Shown here: piece after piece, positions 37,369 through 46,319 of the stretch | How positions within the stretch are numbered: the stretch's first letter is position 1 | Layout: every line of letters starts with the position of its first letter | Assembly (NCBI GenBank): GCA_007375735.1 | Contig: VMEW01000002.1 | Location: 1-64,000 of the forward strand | Reading direction: 5' to 3' | Length of the DNA stretch: 64,000 nucleotides | Origin: Candidatus Peregrinibacteria bacterium Greene0416_19 | GTDB taxonomy: Bacteria; Patescibacteriota; Gracilibacteria; Peribacterales; Peribacteraceae | Notes under the pieces: generated by a model | The model's input: only the letters and a program-made list of their open reading frames with translations | Databases searched by the model: none | What the model was told of the DNA's origin: nothing | Made by a program: the position numbers and the translations under genes

Positions 37369-40155
37369 CTAATTAAACTGGACAAGCATCACATCATCCT
37401 GGAAGTCCGCTGACGACGCATTGAGAGCACCCAACTCGGTCACGAGGAGGACTTCGCACGGACCGATATTCAGCTTGCCTTCGGCATCGATCATCGCTTG
37501 ACCGGTGAGGAATTGCTTGAGGCTCTGCTGTCCGCCGAATGTCGTGTACGCCGGCAGCGCGTCCCCATCACGGAACAGGGCGATGTGACCGCTCTGGTCA
37601 TTCGTCTGGTACGTCTGATCGAACGCGAGCCATCCCTGCTGCTTGTAGCGGCCGTTGATCCGGACGACCAGTTGCGACCCCGCGGCGATGCTCTCGGTCT
37701 TGGTGTCGATGCCGTTCGGCTTCACGGCATTGCCGTTGGCGACGCCGTTTCCGGTGCAGGTGCCGTTGCCGCCGAACAGGTGTGTGAAGCTGCTGCCGGC
37801 GTTCGTGCTGTAGCAGGCATGGACCGGGATGGGGGGGCCTCCGGACCCGAAGGTGATCTTCGATTCCAAGTTCCGGAACGTGACGGTTGATGCCGCCGCA
37901 AGCGTGATGAGATTCGCCGCGTTGATCGTGAACTTCTGCGGACAGAGACCGGAGGATGTCACCGGCGGCGCCAGGCAGCGGCCTGCTGCGATAGTCTGGA
38001 TCTCGGAAGGTGGGAGGGCGCGACTGTAGATGCGGACGTCATCGATGAATCCCGCGAATCCGCGGTCGGGGTTCGCGCGGTTGCCGATGTAGAGGTTCGA
38101 CAGCGCGTCGTTGGCCGCCGCACCCACGCCGGCGGATACGCGGTCGACCGGCTGCGCGACGCCGTTGAGGTAGATCTGCGCATGGTTCGCCGTGCTCCGC
38201 CGGTCGTAGACCACGGCGACGTGCGTCCACTGATTGAGAGGGACCGAGTTCGGCGGCGTCTGCCAGGACGCGGTGTATTCCTGAAAAGAATGATTGTACT
38301 TCAGGCGCGCGACATCCGTGCCGTAGTTATTGTTCAGAAAGAGCATCCACCCCAGGTTGTAGGCAGCCGTGTCCTGCTTGTCGAGAATGTGACCGTACCC
38401 TCCGCCGCCGTAGGAAGTGGGACGGATCCAGGCGGCAATGGTTTTCACGTCGATGTTGTTGAGCTGGTTCGGCTTGCCCACGAGCACCCGGTTGTTCCCG
38501 CCGTTGAAGGAGAGCGAACGGTCATTCGGGAATTGCATCGGCGCTACGGTGGATGACCACGCAGCGGTGCTCTGCATATTCTGGAGGGTCGCCGTGGCAC
38601 CGTACCCGCCGCTGTCCACCGCAACGGTGCTGCCAGGACCGTCGTCCATCTTCCAGTAGCCAACGAGCCCGCTGGAATCCGTGCACGCGGGACCGCTGTT
38701 CGAGGATGAAGACGCGGAGCACGAGCCGGCCGCCAGCAGGGCGATCTCGCCGCCCGTCAGCGCGCGGCTGTAGATGCGGACGTCATCCATGACATCCTTG
38801 AATCCACGATCGCCCGCGCCTCGGTTGCCGATCGTCAGGTCGTACGATGCGTCGCCCAGCGGACCGGCCGTGGGCGCCTGCATGGTCGTGAGTTGCTGGA
38901 GGACTCCATTGATGTAGAACGCCGGGACGTTGCCGGTGCTCTGGCGGTCGTAGACCACCGCCACGTGATTCCACGTCCCCATCGTGATGCTGTTCGTCGG
39001 GGTGCGCCACATCGCGATGTTCCCGTCGGTCAGGTACTGGTAGTACGTGAGGGCGTTCGGGCTCTCCAGATCCACAAACCACCGCGTCTTGTCCATGATG
39101 CGCGCGATCTGTCCCGCCACGTTCGGCTTGATCCACGCGGTGACCGTCTTGACCGGAATGTCGTTGAGACCTGCGGGATGACCGGCATTCACCGTCCCGT
39201 TCGTCCCGTTGAACGCAAGCGCACGCGGGTTATCGGCCTGGAAGGAAGCAGGGCGGTCGGTAGTCCAGCTGGAACTCGTCGAAAGATTGACCAGCGTGCC
39301 GTGGTGACCGTAGCCGCTGCCGTCCGTGGCGGTGGCTGCGCCGGCGCTCTCATCGAATGCCCAGTGACCCGCAAGGCCGCTCGCGGGGAGGCAGGCAGTC
39401 CCCGCCGGGGCGCTGCTGCCGCTGCTCGCTCCACCACCACCGGCGTCGCCTCCCGTCGTCCCGCCGGTCCCGCCGGCATCGCTGCTGGAAGAAGCGGCCC
39501 CCGCGCTGCTCGCGGCACTCGATGCGGGGACGGAGGATGCGACAGAGGACGAAACACCCTGAGACGAACTGACGCTGCTGCTCGCGCCAAGGCTGGATGC
39601 GGAAGCGCACGTTCCGATCGTGTCGCCGTGCGCTTGGTGGCTGGGCCAGGTGGAATCGGTGATGAGAATGGTCTCCTGACCGCCGCCGGGGATCTGGTGG
39701 CAGATCGTGAGACTGTCACCGATCGTGGTCGCCACGGTCTGATTGTCGATGAAGATGGTGACCGTGATGGAATCGGTTTCACCGGAGAGCGCGCTGAGGA
39801 AGATTTCGCCGGTCACGTCCGGCACTCCGCGCCAGTCGTAGGTGACCTGAGTCAGACCCGAGGTCTTGATGTTCGAGGGCATGGGGTAGCGCTCCGCTCG
39901 GGATGGATCGTAGTTCGTGTAGTCACCGCCCTGAAACAGGATCCCCTCCGGCACGTAGAAGCTCCATTTCGCGTCCTGGTGCCCCGACTGGGCGAGCAGC
40001 TTCGTCCGCTCCAGCCCCTGCGTGATCTGGTTTTTGGCAAGCGCCAGATCATTCCTGATTTGGTAACTGCGGAGGAGAGGAATGGAAAGCGAAGACATGA
40101 CTCCCAGCACGCCCATGACGAGGAGCATCTCTATCAACGTAAACCCCTTGCGCAT
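37369..40155 (-). CDS. Giant pilin-like protein with two LamG-type domains
   Basis: A 928-residue protein starting MRKGFTLIEMLLVMGVLGVM. The N-terminal ~185 residues match the pilin head and CH/HGD module of its neighbours. After a Ser/Ala/Gly-rich linker come two concanavalin/LamG-like modules, residues ~263-455 and ~486-690, each with blocks such as VNAGHPAGLNDIPVKTVTAW or VLVGKPNQLNNIDVKTIAAW and DRGFKDVMDDVRIYSRAL. The last ~215 residues are the shared C-terminal domain. LamG domains often bind glycans, so this may be a pilus-borne adhesin. Far larger than ordinary pilins (about 150 residues). Confidence 0.85.
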   Translation of the reverse strand: MRKGFTLIEMLLVMGVLGVMSSLSIPLLRSYQIRNDLALAKNQITQGLERTKLLAQSGHQDAKWSFYVPEGILFQGGDYTNYDPSRAERYPMPSNIKTSGLTQVTYDWRGVPDVTGEIFLSALSGETDSITVTIFIDNQTVATTIGDSLTICHQIPGGGQETILITDSTWPSHQAHGDTIGTCASASSLGASSSVSSSQGVSSSVASSVPASSAASSAGAASSSSDAGGTGGTTGGDAGGGGASSGSSAPAGTACLPASGLAGHWAFDESAGAATATDGSGYGHHGTLVNLSTSSSWTTDRPASFQADNPRALAFNGTNGTVNAGHPAGLNDIPVKTVTAWIKPNVAGQIARIMDKTRWFVDLESPNALTYYQYLTDGNIAMWRTPTNSITMGTWNHVAVVYDRQSTGNVPAFYINGVLQQLTTMQAPTAGPLGDASYDLTIGNRGAGDRGFKDVMDDVRIYSRALTGGEIALLAAGSCSASSSSNSGPACTDSSGLVGYWKMDDGPGSTVAVDSGGYGATATLQNMQSTAAWSSTVAPMQFPNDRSLSFNGGNNRVLVGKPNQLNNIDVKTIAAWIRPTSYGGGGYGHILDKQDTAAYNLGWMLFLNNNYGTDVARLKYNHSFQEYTASWQTPPNSVPLNQWTHVAVVYDRRSTANHAQIYLNGVAQPVDRVSAGVGAAANDALSNLYIGNRANPDRGFAGFIDDVRIYSRALPPSEIQTIAAGRCLAPPVTSSGLCPQKFTINAANLITLAAASTVTFRNLESKITFGSGGPPIPVHACYSTNAGSSFTHLFGGNGTCTGNGVANGNAVKPNGIDTKTESIAAGSQLVVRINGRYKQQGWLAFDQTYQTNDQSGHIALFRDGDALPAYTTFGGQQSLKQFLTGQAMIDAEGKLNIGPCEVLLVTELGALNASSADFQDDVMLVQFN

Positions 40156-40180
40156 GTTTCAATCGTACCTCCGCATCGCA

Positions 40181-40257
40181 AAGCTTCTTAGCTGATTAGC
40201 TTGTTAGCTTCTTAGCTTCGATTCCTAACAAGCTAACAAGCTAAAAAGCCAACAAGC
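40181..40257. repeat. Inverted TTAGCTT-type repeats between pilin genes (second copy)
   Basis: AAGCTTCTTAGC...TTGTTAGCTTCTTAGCTT (40181-40218) faces CTAACAAGCTAACAAGCTAA (40225-40244) across a short loop. It resembles the block at 35995-36092 and sits just upstream of the start of the 928-residue gene. Confidence 0.6.
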
Positions 40258-40260
40258 TCG

Positions 40261-41460
40261 TCAAGCTGGATCGACCGTCATGAGGAGCACGTCGTCGTCG
40301 AAGTCCGCATCGGTGCTGCTCAGGATCTGCAGCTCCGCGATGAGGAGGATCTCGTACGGCCCGATCTGGATCCTATCGGTCAGAGGATCGAGTTTGTTCT
40401 TGCGGAGAAGGAAGCTGCGCAGGTTGGCCGTGTTCCCGAAGCCCGGGTAGGAGAAGGGGTTCTCCCCGTTCAGGAGCAACAGGATATGGCCGGAACGGTC
40501 GTTGGAATCGTAGCTGGCTTCGAATCCCATGCCGGATCGTGGATCGTAGTGCCCCTGGACGCGCAGGGTGAGGGGGGTGTTGCTCACGTACGTTTCGTCC
40601 TCGTCCTCTTCATCGTCCGGATCGACCGCGCGGCCTCTGCCGACTGACTTGCAGTTCCCCCCGCCACCGAACAGGTTGGACCAGCGGGCGCCCATGTCCT
40701 CGCTCCCGCAGACGTAGACCGGGATGACCGGCCCGCCCGGGCCGAATGTGATACTCGATCCCAGGTTGCGGAACGTCACCTCCACCTTCCTCTGGGTGGT
40801 GATGACGCCATTACTCAGACAGAAGCGGCTGTTGCAGTACAAGGGCGGGAGCGCACCCGCCGAGGATGACGCGCCGGCGGCCGAGGAAGCAGAGCCGCCG
40901 CTGATGCCACAGGGCCCCTGGGTGTCCCCGTGCGCCTGGTGCGCGGGCCACTCGGCATCGGGGATGATCATGGTTTGACTGGTGCCGTCGGTGTTGCGGT
41001 GGCAGATCGTCGGCTGGTCCCCTCTGCTGGCCGTCACTGCCAGGTAGCTGATGTAGATGGTGACCGTGATGTCCTCATCTTCGCCGCTGATGGAGTGCAG
41101 GCGCACCTCACCCGTCACGTCCGGCAGGCCGCGCTTATCGTAGATGACATTCAGCAGACCCGTGACGGCGACCGTCGACGGCATGGGGTAGATCTCGTCT
41201 TTTGCGGCGTCACGGCCTGCGAAGCTGGCACCGGCGTACAGGATGCCCTCCGGAATGTAGAAGCCCCACACCGTGTCTTCCTTACCGCTACGCGCATTGA
41301 GCTTGGCGCGCTCCAGTCCCTGGATGATCTGGTCCTTGGCGAGCGCCAGGTCGGTACGCAGCTGGTAGCTGCGGTAGAGCGGAATGCTCAGTGTCGAGGT
41401 GATCCCCAGGATGCTGATAATGAGCAGCATCTCTATCAAACTGAAACCGAATCTGCGCAT
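40261..41460 (-). CDS. Pilin-like protein with CH/HGD motif and shared C-terminal domain
   Basis: A 399-residue paralogue of the proteins at 36.1 and 37.4 kb. Prepilin start MRRFGFSLIEMLLIISILGI, head with DQIIQGLERAKLNARSGKED, then TICHRNTDGTSQTMIIPDAE and AHQAHGDTQGPC, a short Ser/Ala linker, and the C-terminal domain (ITFGPGGPVIPVYVCGSEDM ... LLIAELQILSSTDADFDDDV) with an acidic insert. The ATG at 41460 is the prepilin start. It is the first pilin after pilC. Confidence 0.85.
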   Translation of the reverse strand: MRRFGFSLIEMLLIISILGITSTLSIPLYRSYQLRTDLALAKDQIIQGLERAKLNARSGKEDTVWGFYIPEGILYAGASFAGRDAAKDEIYPMPSTVAVTGLLNVIYDKRGLPDVTGEVRLHSISGEDEDITVTIYISYLAVTASRGDQPTICHRNTDGTSQTMIIPDAEWPAHQAHGDTQGPCGISGGSASSAAGASSSAGALPPLYCNSRFCLSNGVITTQRKVEVTFRNLGSSITFGPGGPVIPVYVCGSEDMGARWSNLFGGGGNCKSVGRGRAVDPDDEEDEDETYVSNTPLTLRVQGHYDPRSGMGFEASYDSNDRSGHILLLLNGENPFSYPGFGNTANLRSFLLRKNKLDPLTDRIQIGPYEILLIAELQILSSTDADFDDDVLLMTVDPA

Positions 41461-41484
41461 CGCACAGAGAATAGCACCGTTGGA

Positions 41485-41548
41485 GTGGACAGTGGACAGC
41501 GGTTCAGTGGACAACAGTACGCAAAATTCACTGTCCACTGCCAACTGA
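41485..41548. repeat. Inverted CAGTGGACA repeats upstream of pilin gene
   Basis: GTGGACAGTGGACAGCGG and CAGTGGACA (41485-41514) face CACTGTCCACTGCC (41529-41542). The block lies between pilC and the first pilin gene. It may be an attenuator or only a simple repeat. Confidence 0.5.
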
Positions 41549-41567
41549 ATAGCTGTCCGATTCCATG

Positions 41568-43937
41568 TCAGTTTCCGACATTCCCCACAATGCTGTAGAT
41601 CGGCACGATGATCGCGAACGCGATCGTCCCCACGAGCCCTCCGATGAAGAGGAGGAGCATCGGTTCCAGGATGACCGGCAGCTTGGCGGCCGTATCGTTC
41701 GCCTTCTTCTCGTAGATATCGGCGATCTTCAGCATGATCTTGGCGAGCGATCCCGTCCGCTCCCCGGTGATGATGAGCTGCTGGACGGAGACGGGGATGA
41801 TCCTGGTGCTCCCGCGGATGAGCGCGAAGCTCTTGGAGAAGGAATCGCCGATCGAGATGTGTTCGAGGAGCTTCTGGTAGAAACGCTTGTAAGACACGAT
41901 GGGCGTCACCTCCGCGAGAGACTTGAGTGCGTCCACCAGCGGAACCCCCGCCTGCAGGAGCCCCCCGAGGATGACCCCGAACCGCGCGAGTGTCGCTTCA
42001 GTCGCCAGTCTGCCGATGCCCGGGATGCGGAAGAGAACCCACTGGAATACCACTTTCAGCGGCGTGAACTTGGCCAGGATGACGAGCAGGGCGATCCCGG
42101 CGAGAATCGACGGGACCATTACCTTCCCGTGCTTGGTGAAACCGTTCGTGAAGGCGATGACCATGCGCGTGACCAGCGGAAGTTTGACGTTGAGCGAGAA
42201 GAGGACCTGCACCAGGTTCGGGAGTACGAAGAGCCCCAAGCCCATGACGATGATGAACATCAGGCTCAGCACGATGGTCGGGTAGATCATGGCCATCTTC
42301 ACCTTCTGGCGCAGGCCCTGGTCTTTCTCCTGCTGCAGAGCCAGGTACTCCATGTTCTCGGCCAGGTTCCCGGCCTCCTCCCCGATGCGGATGAGCGCGA
42401 TCGCGTGCGGGGAGAAGAAGTGCTGCTCCTCCATGGCCCGCCACAGCGGCGTGCCGCTTTCCACTGATTCGACGATACGCCCCAGGAGCTTCTTCGCCGG
42501 CTTCACCCTGGTCTCCATTTGGAGTGTACGGACGGAATCCACGAGTGGTAACCCCGCATTGAGCATGGTTGCCAGGTTCTGGATGATGCTGATTCGCTCC
42601 TTCCCCATGCCGAAGTACTTGATGGCGCCGATGAATTCGAGAAAACCGGAATTCCGGATCTTGCGCCGTGGCGGCGGCTTGGGCGCATCCTTAATTTCAT
42701 TCTTCTTCTTGTCATCCTGCCTGCCCGGCGAAGCCTTGGCGGAGTCGGGCTTGCCCGGCGAAGCCTTGGCGGAGTTGGACTTGTCTGCCGCACCGGAAGC
42801 CTGATCTTTCTTTTTTCCCTCAGTTTTTTTCTGTGAGCCCGCCGCCTGGGGAGGGAGGGGTGAGGTTTTTCTGTCGGCATCCATGCCGAACCTGGACAGG
42901 AGCGACGTTAAGATATTCTGGTCGACAGCCGCAGTGGATGCGGCGCGCGGAACGGAGTCGGCGGACAGCCGGGGCGCTGAGGGCGATTTGTCGGGTGCGG
43001 GCCCGAGGATCTTCCCGCTCGTCCCTGCGGGGACGGATGGCGCGTCACTCTGGCTTTTCATCACCTCATTCATCTGTTTCTCCACCCGGGAAAGGCGTTC
43101 GCGCTCCTGGCGCGAGGCCGATTCCCAGTTGGACTTCAGATCCCGCAGACCCTGGAGCAGGCTGTGAAAGACACCATCTTTGTCATCACCGGACATGGAA
43201 CCGGACGAACGCGACCGTGCGGCAGGGAGCAAGCTCTCTCTGTCGTCAACGGGAAGATCCTCCTGCGAGACGGCGCCCTCCTCCTTTTTCTTGCTGGCAC
43301 TCTTGAGCAAGCGGCCCTTGCCCGGAACATCCACGACAACGTCGCCCTCCGTCTGTTCTTCTTTGATCGACCGCGCCATCCGGTCCGTCACCGCATGCTC
43401 CTGCTGCGCAAACTGCAGCAGGCTCTCGAGTTCTTTCTCCTTATCTGCCGTCGAGGACGTGGAGGTGAGGCTCTTCGCCTTGCTCTCGGTCTGCGCGGAT
43501 GTTGCATCGGACAGTGCCGGCAACAGGAAAGGTAGGTAGGAGCCAAACCGGCGTGCGACCTTGCTGCCGGATACGGCGGGAGCGGCGGTGTTGCGCATCT
43601 TCTCCGCTTCGCGGCGGTACTGCGTTCGGCGCTTCATGTACTCCTGGAGCGTCTTCTCCATTGCGGGCAGCATGGCGTCGACGGTGCGCTTTTGCACCCG
43701 CATCCGTTGTGCCGGCAGCTTCGCGACGGATGCCACGGGGCGCGAGCGTGCGACCGTGTGTCCCTCCAGCATTTGCCTGTCGATAACGGGCACCCCGCCC
43801 TGCTCGCCGAGCGAACTGACGTACTCGCGCAGGAACGCGATGAAGCCCTTACCCTGACCCTTGCCCTGATCACCTCCGGGCAGAGGAGCCGCAACCCGCT
43901 TGGAAGCAGGATGGTCAGGACTTTTTCCGGATGGCAT
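41568..43937 (-). CDS. pilC: PilC-type inner-membrane platform protein with long N-terminal extension
   Basis: A 789-residue protein. Residues ~440-789 are a standard GspF/PilC core: two cytoplasmic T2SSF domains (IQNLATMLNAGLPLVDSVRT; FGVILGGLLQAGVPLVDALK) and three membrane helices (MIYPTIVLSLMFIIVMGLGL first). PilC anchors the pilus motor. The first ~435 residues are charged and low in complexity, which ordinary PilC (about 400 residues) lacks. They include a 30-bp direct repeat that encodes SAKASPG twice. The start overlaps the end of pilB by 23 bases. Confidence 0.9.
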   Translation of the reverse strand: MPSGKSPDHPASKRVAAPLPGGDQGKGQGKGFIAFLREYVSSLGEQGGVPVIDRQMLEGHTVARSRPVASVAKLPAQRMRVQKRTVDAMLPAMEKTLQEYMKRRTQYRREAEKMRNTAAPAVSGSKVARRFGSYLPFLLPALSDATSAQTESKAKSLTSTSSTADKEKELESLLQFAQQEHAVTDRMARSIKEEQTEGDVVVDVPGKGRLLKSASKKKEEGAVSQEDLPVDDRESLLPAARSRSSGSMSGDDKDGVFHSLLQGLRDLKSNWESASRQERERLSRVEKQMNEVMKSQSDAPSVPAGTSGKILGPAPDKSPSAPRLSADSVPRAASTAAVDQNILTSLLSRFGMDADRKTSPLPPQAAGSQKKTEGKKKDQASGAADKSNSAKASPGKPDSAKASPGRQDDKKKNEIKDAPKPPPRRKIRNSGFLEFIGAIKYFGMGKERISIIQNLATMLNAGLPLVDSVRTLQMETRVKPAKKLLGRIVESVESGTPLWRAMEEQHFFSPHAIALIRIGEEAGNLAENMEYLALQQEKDQGLRQKVKMAMIYPTIVLSLMFIIVMGLGLFVLPNLVQVLFSLNVKLPLVTRMVIAFTNGFTKHGKVMVPSILAGIALLVILAKFTPLKVVFQWVLFRIPGIGRLATEATLARFGVILGGLLQAGVPLVDALKSLAEVTPIVSYKRFYQKLLEHISIGDSFSKSFALIRGSTRIIPVSVQQLIITGERTGSLAKIMLKIADIYEKKANDTAAKLPVILEPMLLLFIGGLVGTIAFAIIVPIYSIVGNVGN
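42722..42775. repeat. In-frame 30-bp direct repeat in pilC
   Basis: TGCCCGGCGAAGCCTTGGCG plus GAGT occurs at 42722-42745 and again at 42752-42775, exactly 30 bp apart, adding two SAKASPG units to the disordered extension of PilC. Its CCCGGCGAAGCCTTGGCGG core looks like a decayed member of the CCCGCC...GGCGG palindrome family. Confidence 0.65.
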
Positions 43938-45726
43938 TGGCAGTGGCGAACAGGAGTCCAGGGGGGGCCGCGACGCGCATCAGTTCTTCAATGGTCGTCA
44001 CGCCGGCACGCACCTTCTCGAAGCCGTCTTCGAACAGGAGCTTGGTCCCCTGCTTGCGCGCAAGCATGTTCAGGTCGTTGCTGGATGCGTGGCGGATGAT
44101 CAAATCCTGTATCTCCGGCGTCACGACGATCAGCTCGTAGATGCCGCAGCGGCCCACGAAGCCGGTGCTGCCGCACGCGTTGCACCCCTTCCCTTTGTAC
44201 AACCGTACGGATTCCTTGTCCGGAAAGAATTCGTCGGCGCCCGGGAACAGGTTCTGCGCCTCATTCAGCGGAATGGAGTAACTGTAGCGGCACTGCGGGC
44301 AGATCTTGCGGATGAGCCGCTGGCCGATGACGATCTCGAGCGTGGAGGCGAGAAGGAACGGTTCCACGCCCATTTCCAGCAAGCGCGGGATGGCGGTGGC
44401 CGCGTCGTTCGCGTGGAGCGTGGAGAAGAGCAAGTGACCGGTAAGCGCGGCGTTCACGGCGATGCTCGCCGTCTCGCCGTCGCGGATCTCCCCCACCAGG
44501 ATGATGTTCGGGTCCTGACGGACGAGGGCGCGGAGACCTTTGGCGAAGGTAAGTTCCGTCTCGGTGTTCACCTGGATGTGGTTGATGCCGGGGATTTTGT
44601 ACTCGACCGGATCCTCGATGGTGGAGATATTCACGTCCGGATAGTTGCGCATCTTCAGGAGCGCATACAGGGTGGTGGACTTGCCGGCGCCGGTGGGTCC
44701 GGTAGTCAGGATCATCCCGAACGGCTTGTGCGCCGCGCGCTCCAGAATCTTCTTGTACTCCTCGCTGAAGCCCAGATCGCTGAGCGTGAGCGTGCGGATG
44801 TACTCGGAGAGCAACCGCAGCACGATCTTCTCCCCGTCGACGATGGGGACGATGGAGACGCGGATGTCCATGGTGGTGCCGCTCGGCGTTTCGTAGCGGA
44901 TCGCCCCGTCCTGCGCGGCGAAGTGCTCGTCGATCTTCATGTTGGCGGCGATCTTGATGCGGTTCACCACGCCCTCGTAGTACTCGCGCGGAATCTTGCC
45001 GGCGATGTGCATCACGCCGTCCACGCGGAAGCGGACGTACACGATCTTCTCCTGCGGCTCGAAGTGAATGTCGGAGGCGCGCAGCTCGATGGCGTCGTTG
45101 AAGATCTCGGTGATGATTTCCGGCGCCACCTTCTTCTGCTCGTTGATGATCTGCTGGAAGCGCGTGGCGAGCGGCTTCCGGTAATGCACGAACAGCGCCT
45201 CCACCGCGGCGCGCGGCGCGTAGAGGAACTCGATTTTTCCCGTGAACTTCTTCCGCTCCGGCTCCCGGTGCAGGAACGAGCTGTGGGACACCGCCGCGGT
45301 CTTCTTGGTGGCCATACGCTTACGGTCCGAATCTTCGCCCTCCGGGAACTGCGCCGTCTGCTGATCGATGTTGGCGCGCATCGCCTCCTCCAGGAACGGG
45401 TTGCTGGGGTCCGACGTGGCGATCTTCACCGCGCTCTCCTTCCGGGAAACGACCACCGTGCCGTACGTGCGGGCAATCTCCTCCGGCAGCATGGACACGA
45501 GTTCGGCCGGGGGAGGAGTCGCCTGCAGGTCCGCGAAGGGGAGCTTGAAGAACTCCGCGATAGCGCTCTCCATCAGCTCCGGCGTCAGCATGCCCATCTC
45601 CAGCAGCACCGACCTGAGCGGCACGTCGCGGTCCTTGGCGGACTGCTCCGCCGTCTTCAGATCCTCCACGCTCAGGTAGCTCTGCTCCACCAGAATCTTG
45701 CCGAGTTCCGCGTCTTTGAGAGCCAT
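43915..45726 (-). CDS. pilB: PilB-type pilus extension ATPase
   Basis: A 603-residue GspE/PilB ATPase. An N-terminal MshEN-like region (LGKILVEQSYLSVEDLKTAE) precedes the motor: ASDIHFEPQEKIVYVRFRVD, Walker A TTGPTGAGKSTTLYALL, the Asp box STIEDPVEYKIPGINHIQVN, and Walker B IILVGEIRDGETA. A zinc site is formed by ICPQCRYSY and GCNACGSTGFVGRCG. It powers pilus assembly with PilC. It follows the response regulator and overlaps pilC. No pilT retraction ATPase or pilMNO genes are in view. Confidence 0.95.
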   Translation of the reverse strand: MALKDAELGKILVEQSYLSVEDLKTAEQSAKDRDVPLRSVLLEMGMLTPELMESAIAEFFKLPFADLQATPPPAELVSMLPEEIARTYGTVVVSRKESAVKIATSDPSNPFLEEAMRANIDQQTAQFPEGEDSDRKRMATKKTAAVSHSSFLHREPERKKFTGKIEFLYAPRAAVEALFVHYRKPLATRFQQIINEQKKVAPEIITEIFNDAIELRASDIHFEPQEKIVYVRFRVDGVMHIAGKIPREYYEGVVNRIKIAANMKIDEHFAAQDGAIRYETPSGTTMDIRVSIVPIVDGEKIVLRLLSEYIRTLTLSDLGFSEEYKKILERAAHKPFGMILTTGPTGAGKSTTLYALLKMRNYPDVNISTIEDPVEYKIPGINHIQVNTETELTFAKGLRALVRQDPNIILVGEIRDGETASIAVNAALTGHLLFSTLHANDAATAIPRLLEMGVEPFLLASTLEIVIGQRLIRKICPQCRYSYSIPLNEAQNLFPGADEFFPDKESVRLYKGKGCNACGSTGFVGRCGIYELIVVTPEIQDLIIRHASSNDLNMLARKQGTKLLFEDGFEKVRAGVTTIEELMRVAAPPGLLFATANAIRKKS

Positions 45727-45785
45727 GTGTGTGTTTGGTTACTGATTATTGATTAGTTGTTTGTTCATTGGAATTTGGTCATTGC

Positions 45786-45806
45786 TTGTCCTGAGCGAAG
45801 TCGAAG
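45786..45806. repeat. Dispersed CCTGAGCGAAGTCGAAGG repeat
   Basis: TGTCCTGAGCGAAGTCGAAG near 45788-45807 between pilB and the response regulator. The reverse complement form is nested at 32867-32886, a looser copy is at 49826-49846 (CCTCGACGCGGCTCAGGA), and a degenerate one lies near 2503. Confidence 0.65.
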
Positions 45807-45829
45807 GGGTCATTTCCACCGGCCAGGCA

Positions 45830-46219
45830 TCAGTCCAGCGCTTCCTTCACCCGCTTCACGATGTCCGCAATGGGCGTATTCGCCTTCACGAAGTAATCGA
45901 CCACACCGAACCCCTTGGCTTTGGCCCGGTCCTCCTCCTGGCCCAGGTTGCTGAGGACGATGACGGGCACCTTGATCTTCTTCTGCTGCAGCTCATGGAG
46001 GAAGGTGAAGCCGTCCATCTCCGGCATGATGAGGTCCAGGAGGATCAGGTCGTACTTGCTCTCCAGAGCCTCTTTCAGACCCTCCGCCCCGTTCAGGCAC
46101 ACCGTCGTCTGGTACCCCTCGTGCCCCACCTTGAGTTCCAGTGCATGCGCGAGCGGCTTCTCGTCCTCGATGATGAGGACCTTCTTCCTGCCGGCGGATC
46201 CTGCGTCCTTGGGGGTCAT
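45830..46219 (-). CDS. Single-domain response regulator
   Basis: A 129-residue receiver domain: KKVLIIEDEKPLAHALELKV (acidic pocket), the phospho-acceptor in YDLILLDLIMPEMDGFTFLH, the conserved Ser in PVIVLSNLGQ, and the Lys in VDYFVKANTPIADI. There is no output domain, as in CheY-like or PilG/PilH proteins. It heads the pilus locus, whose last gene is a histidine kinase, so the two may form one pathway. Confidence 0.9.
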   Translation of the reverse strand: MTPKDAGSAGRKKVLIIEDEKPLAHALELKVGHEGYQTTVCLNGAEGLKEALESKYDLILLDLIMPEMDGFTFLHELQQKKIKVPVIVLSNLGQEEDRAKAKGFGVVDYFVKANTPIADIVKRVKEALD

Positions 46220-46319
46220 AGAGTATTCTTCTTATTGTAGCAGAAATGTGAGGTTTGGACAACCGTGGTTTCTACCGCGTGTATGATGCCTACAGTTCAT
46301 CCCCTCCGTGCCTGCACTC

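Noticed and set aside
43900..45756. A 618-codon plus-strand frame opposite pilB
   Set aside because: PilB motifs on the minus strand are complete; the opposite frame has no recognisable domain.
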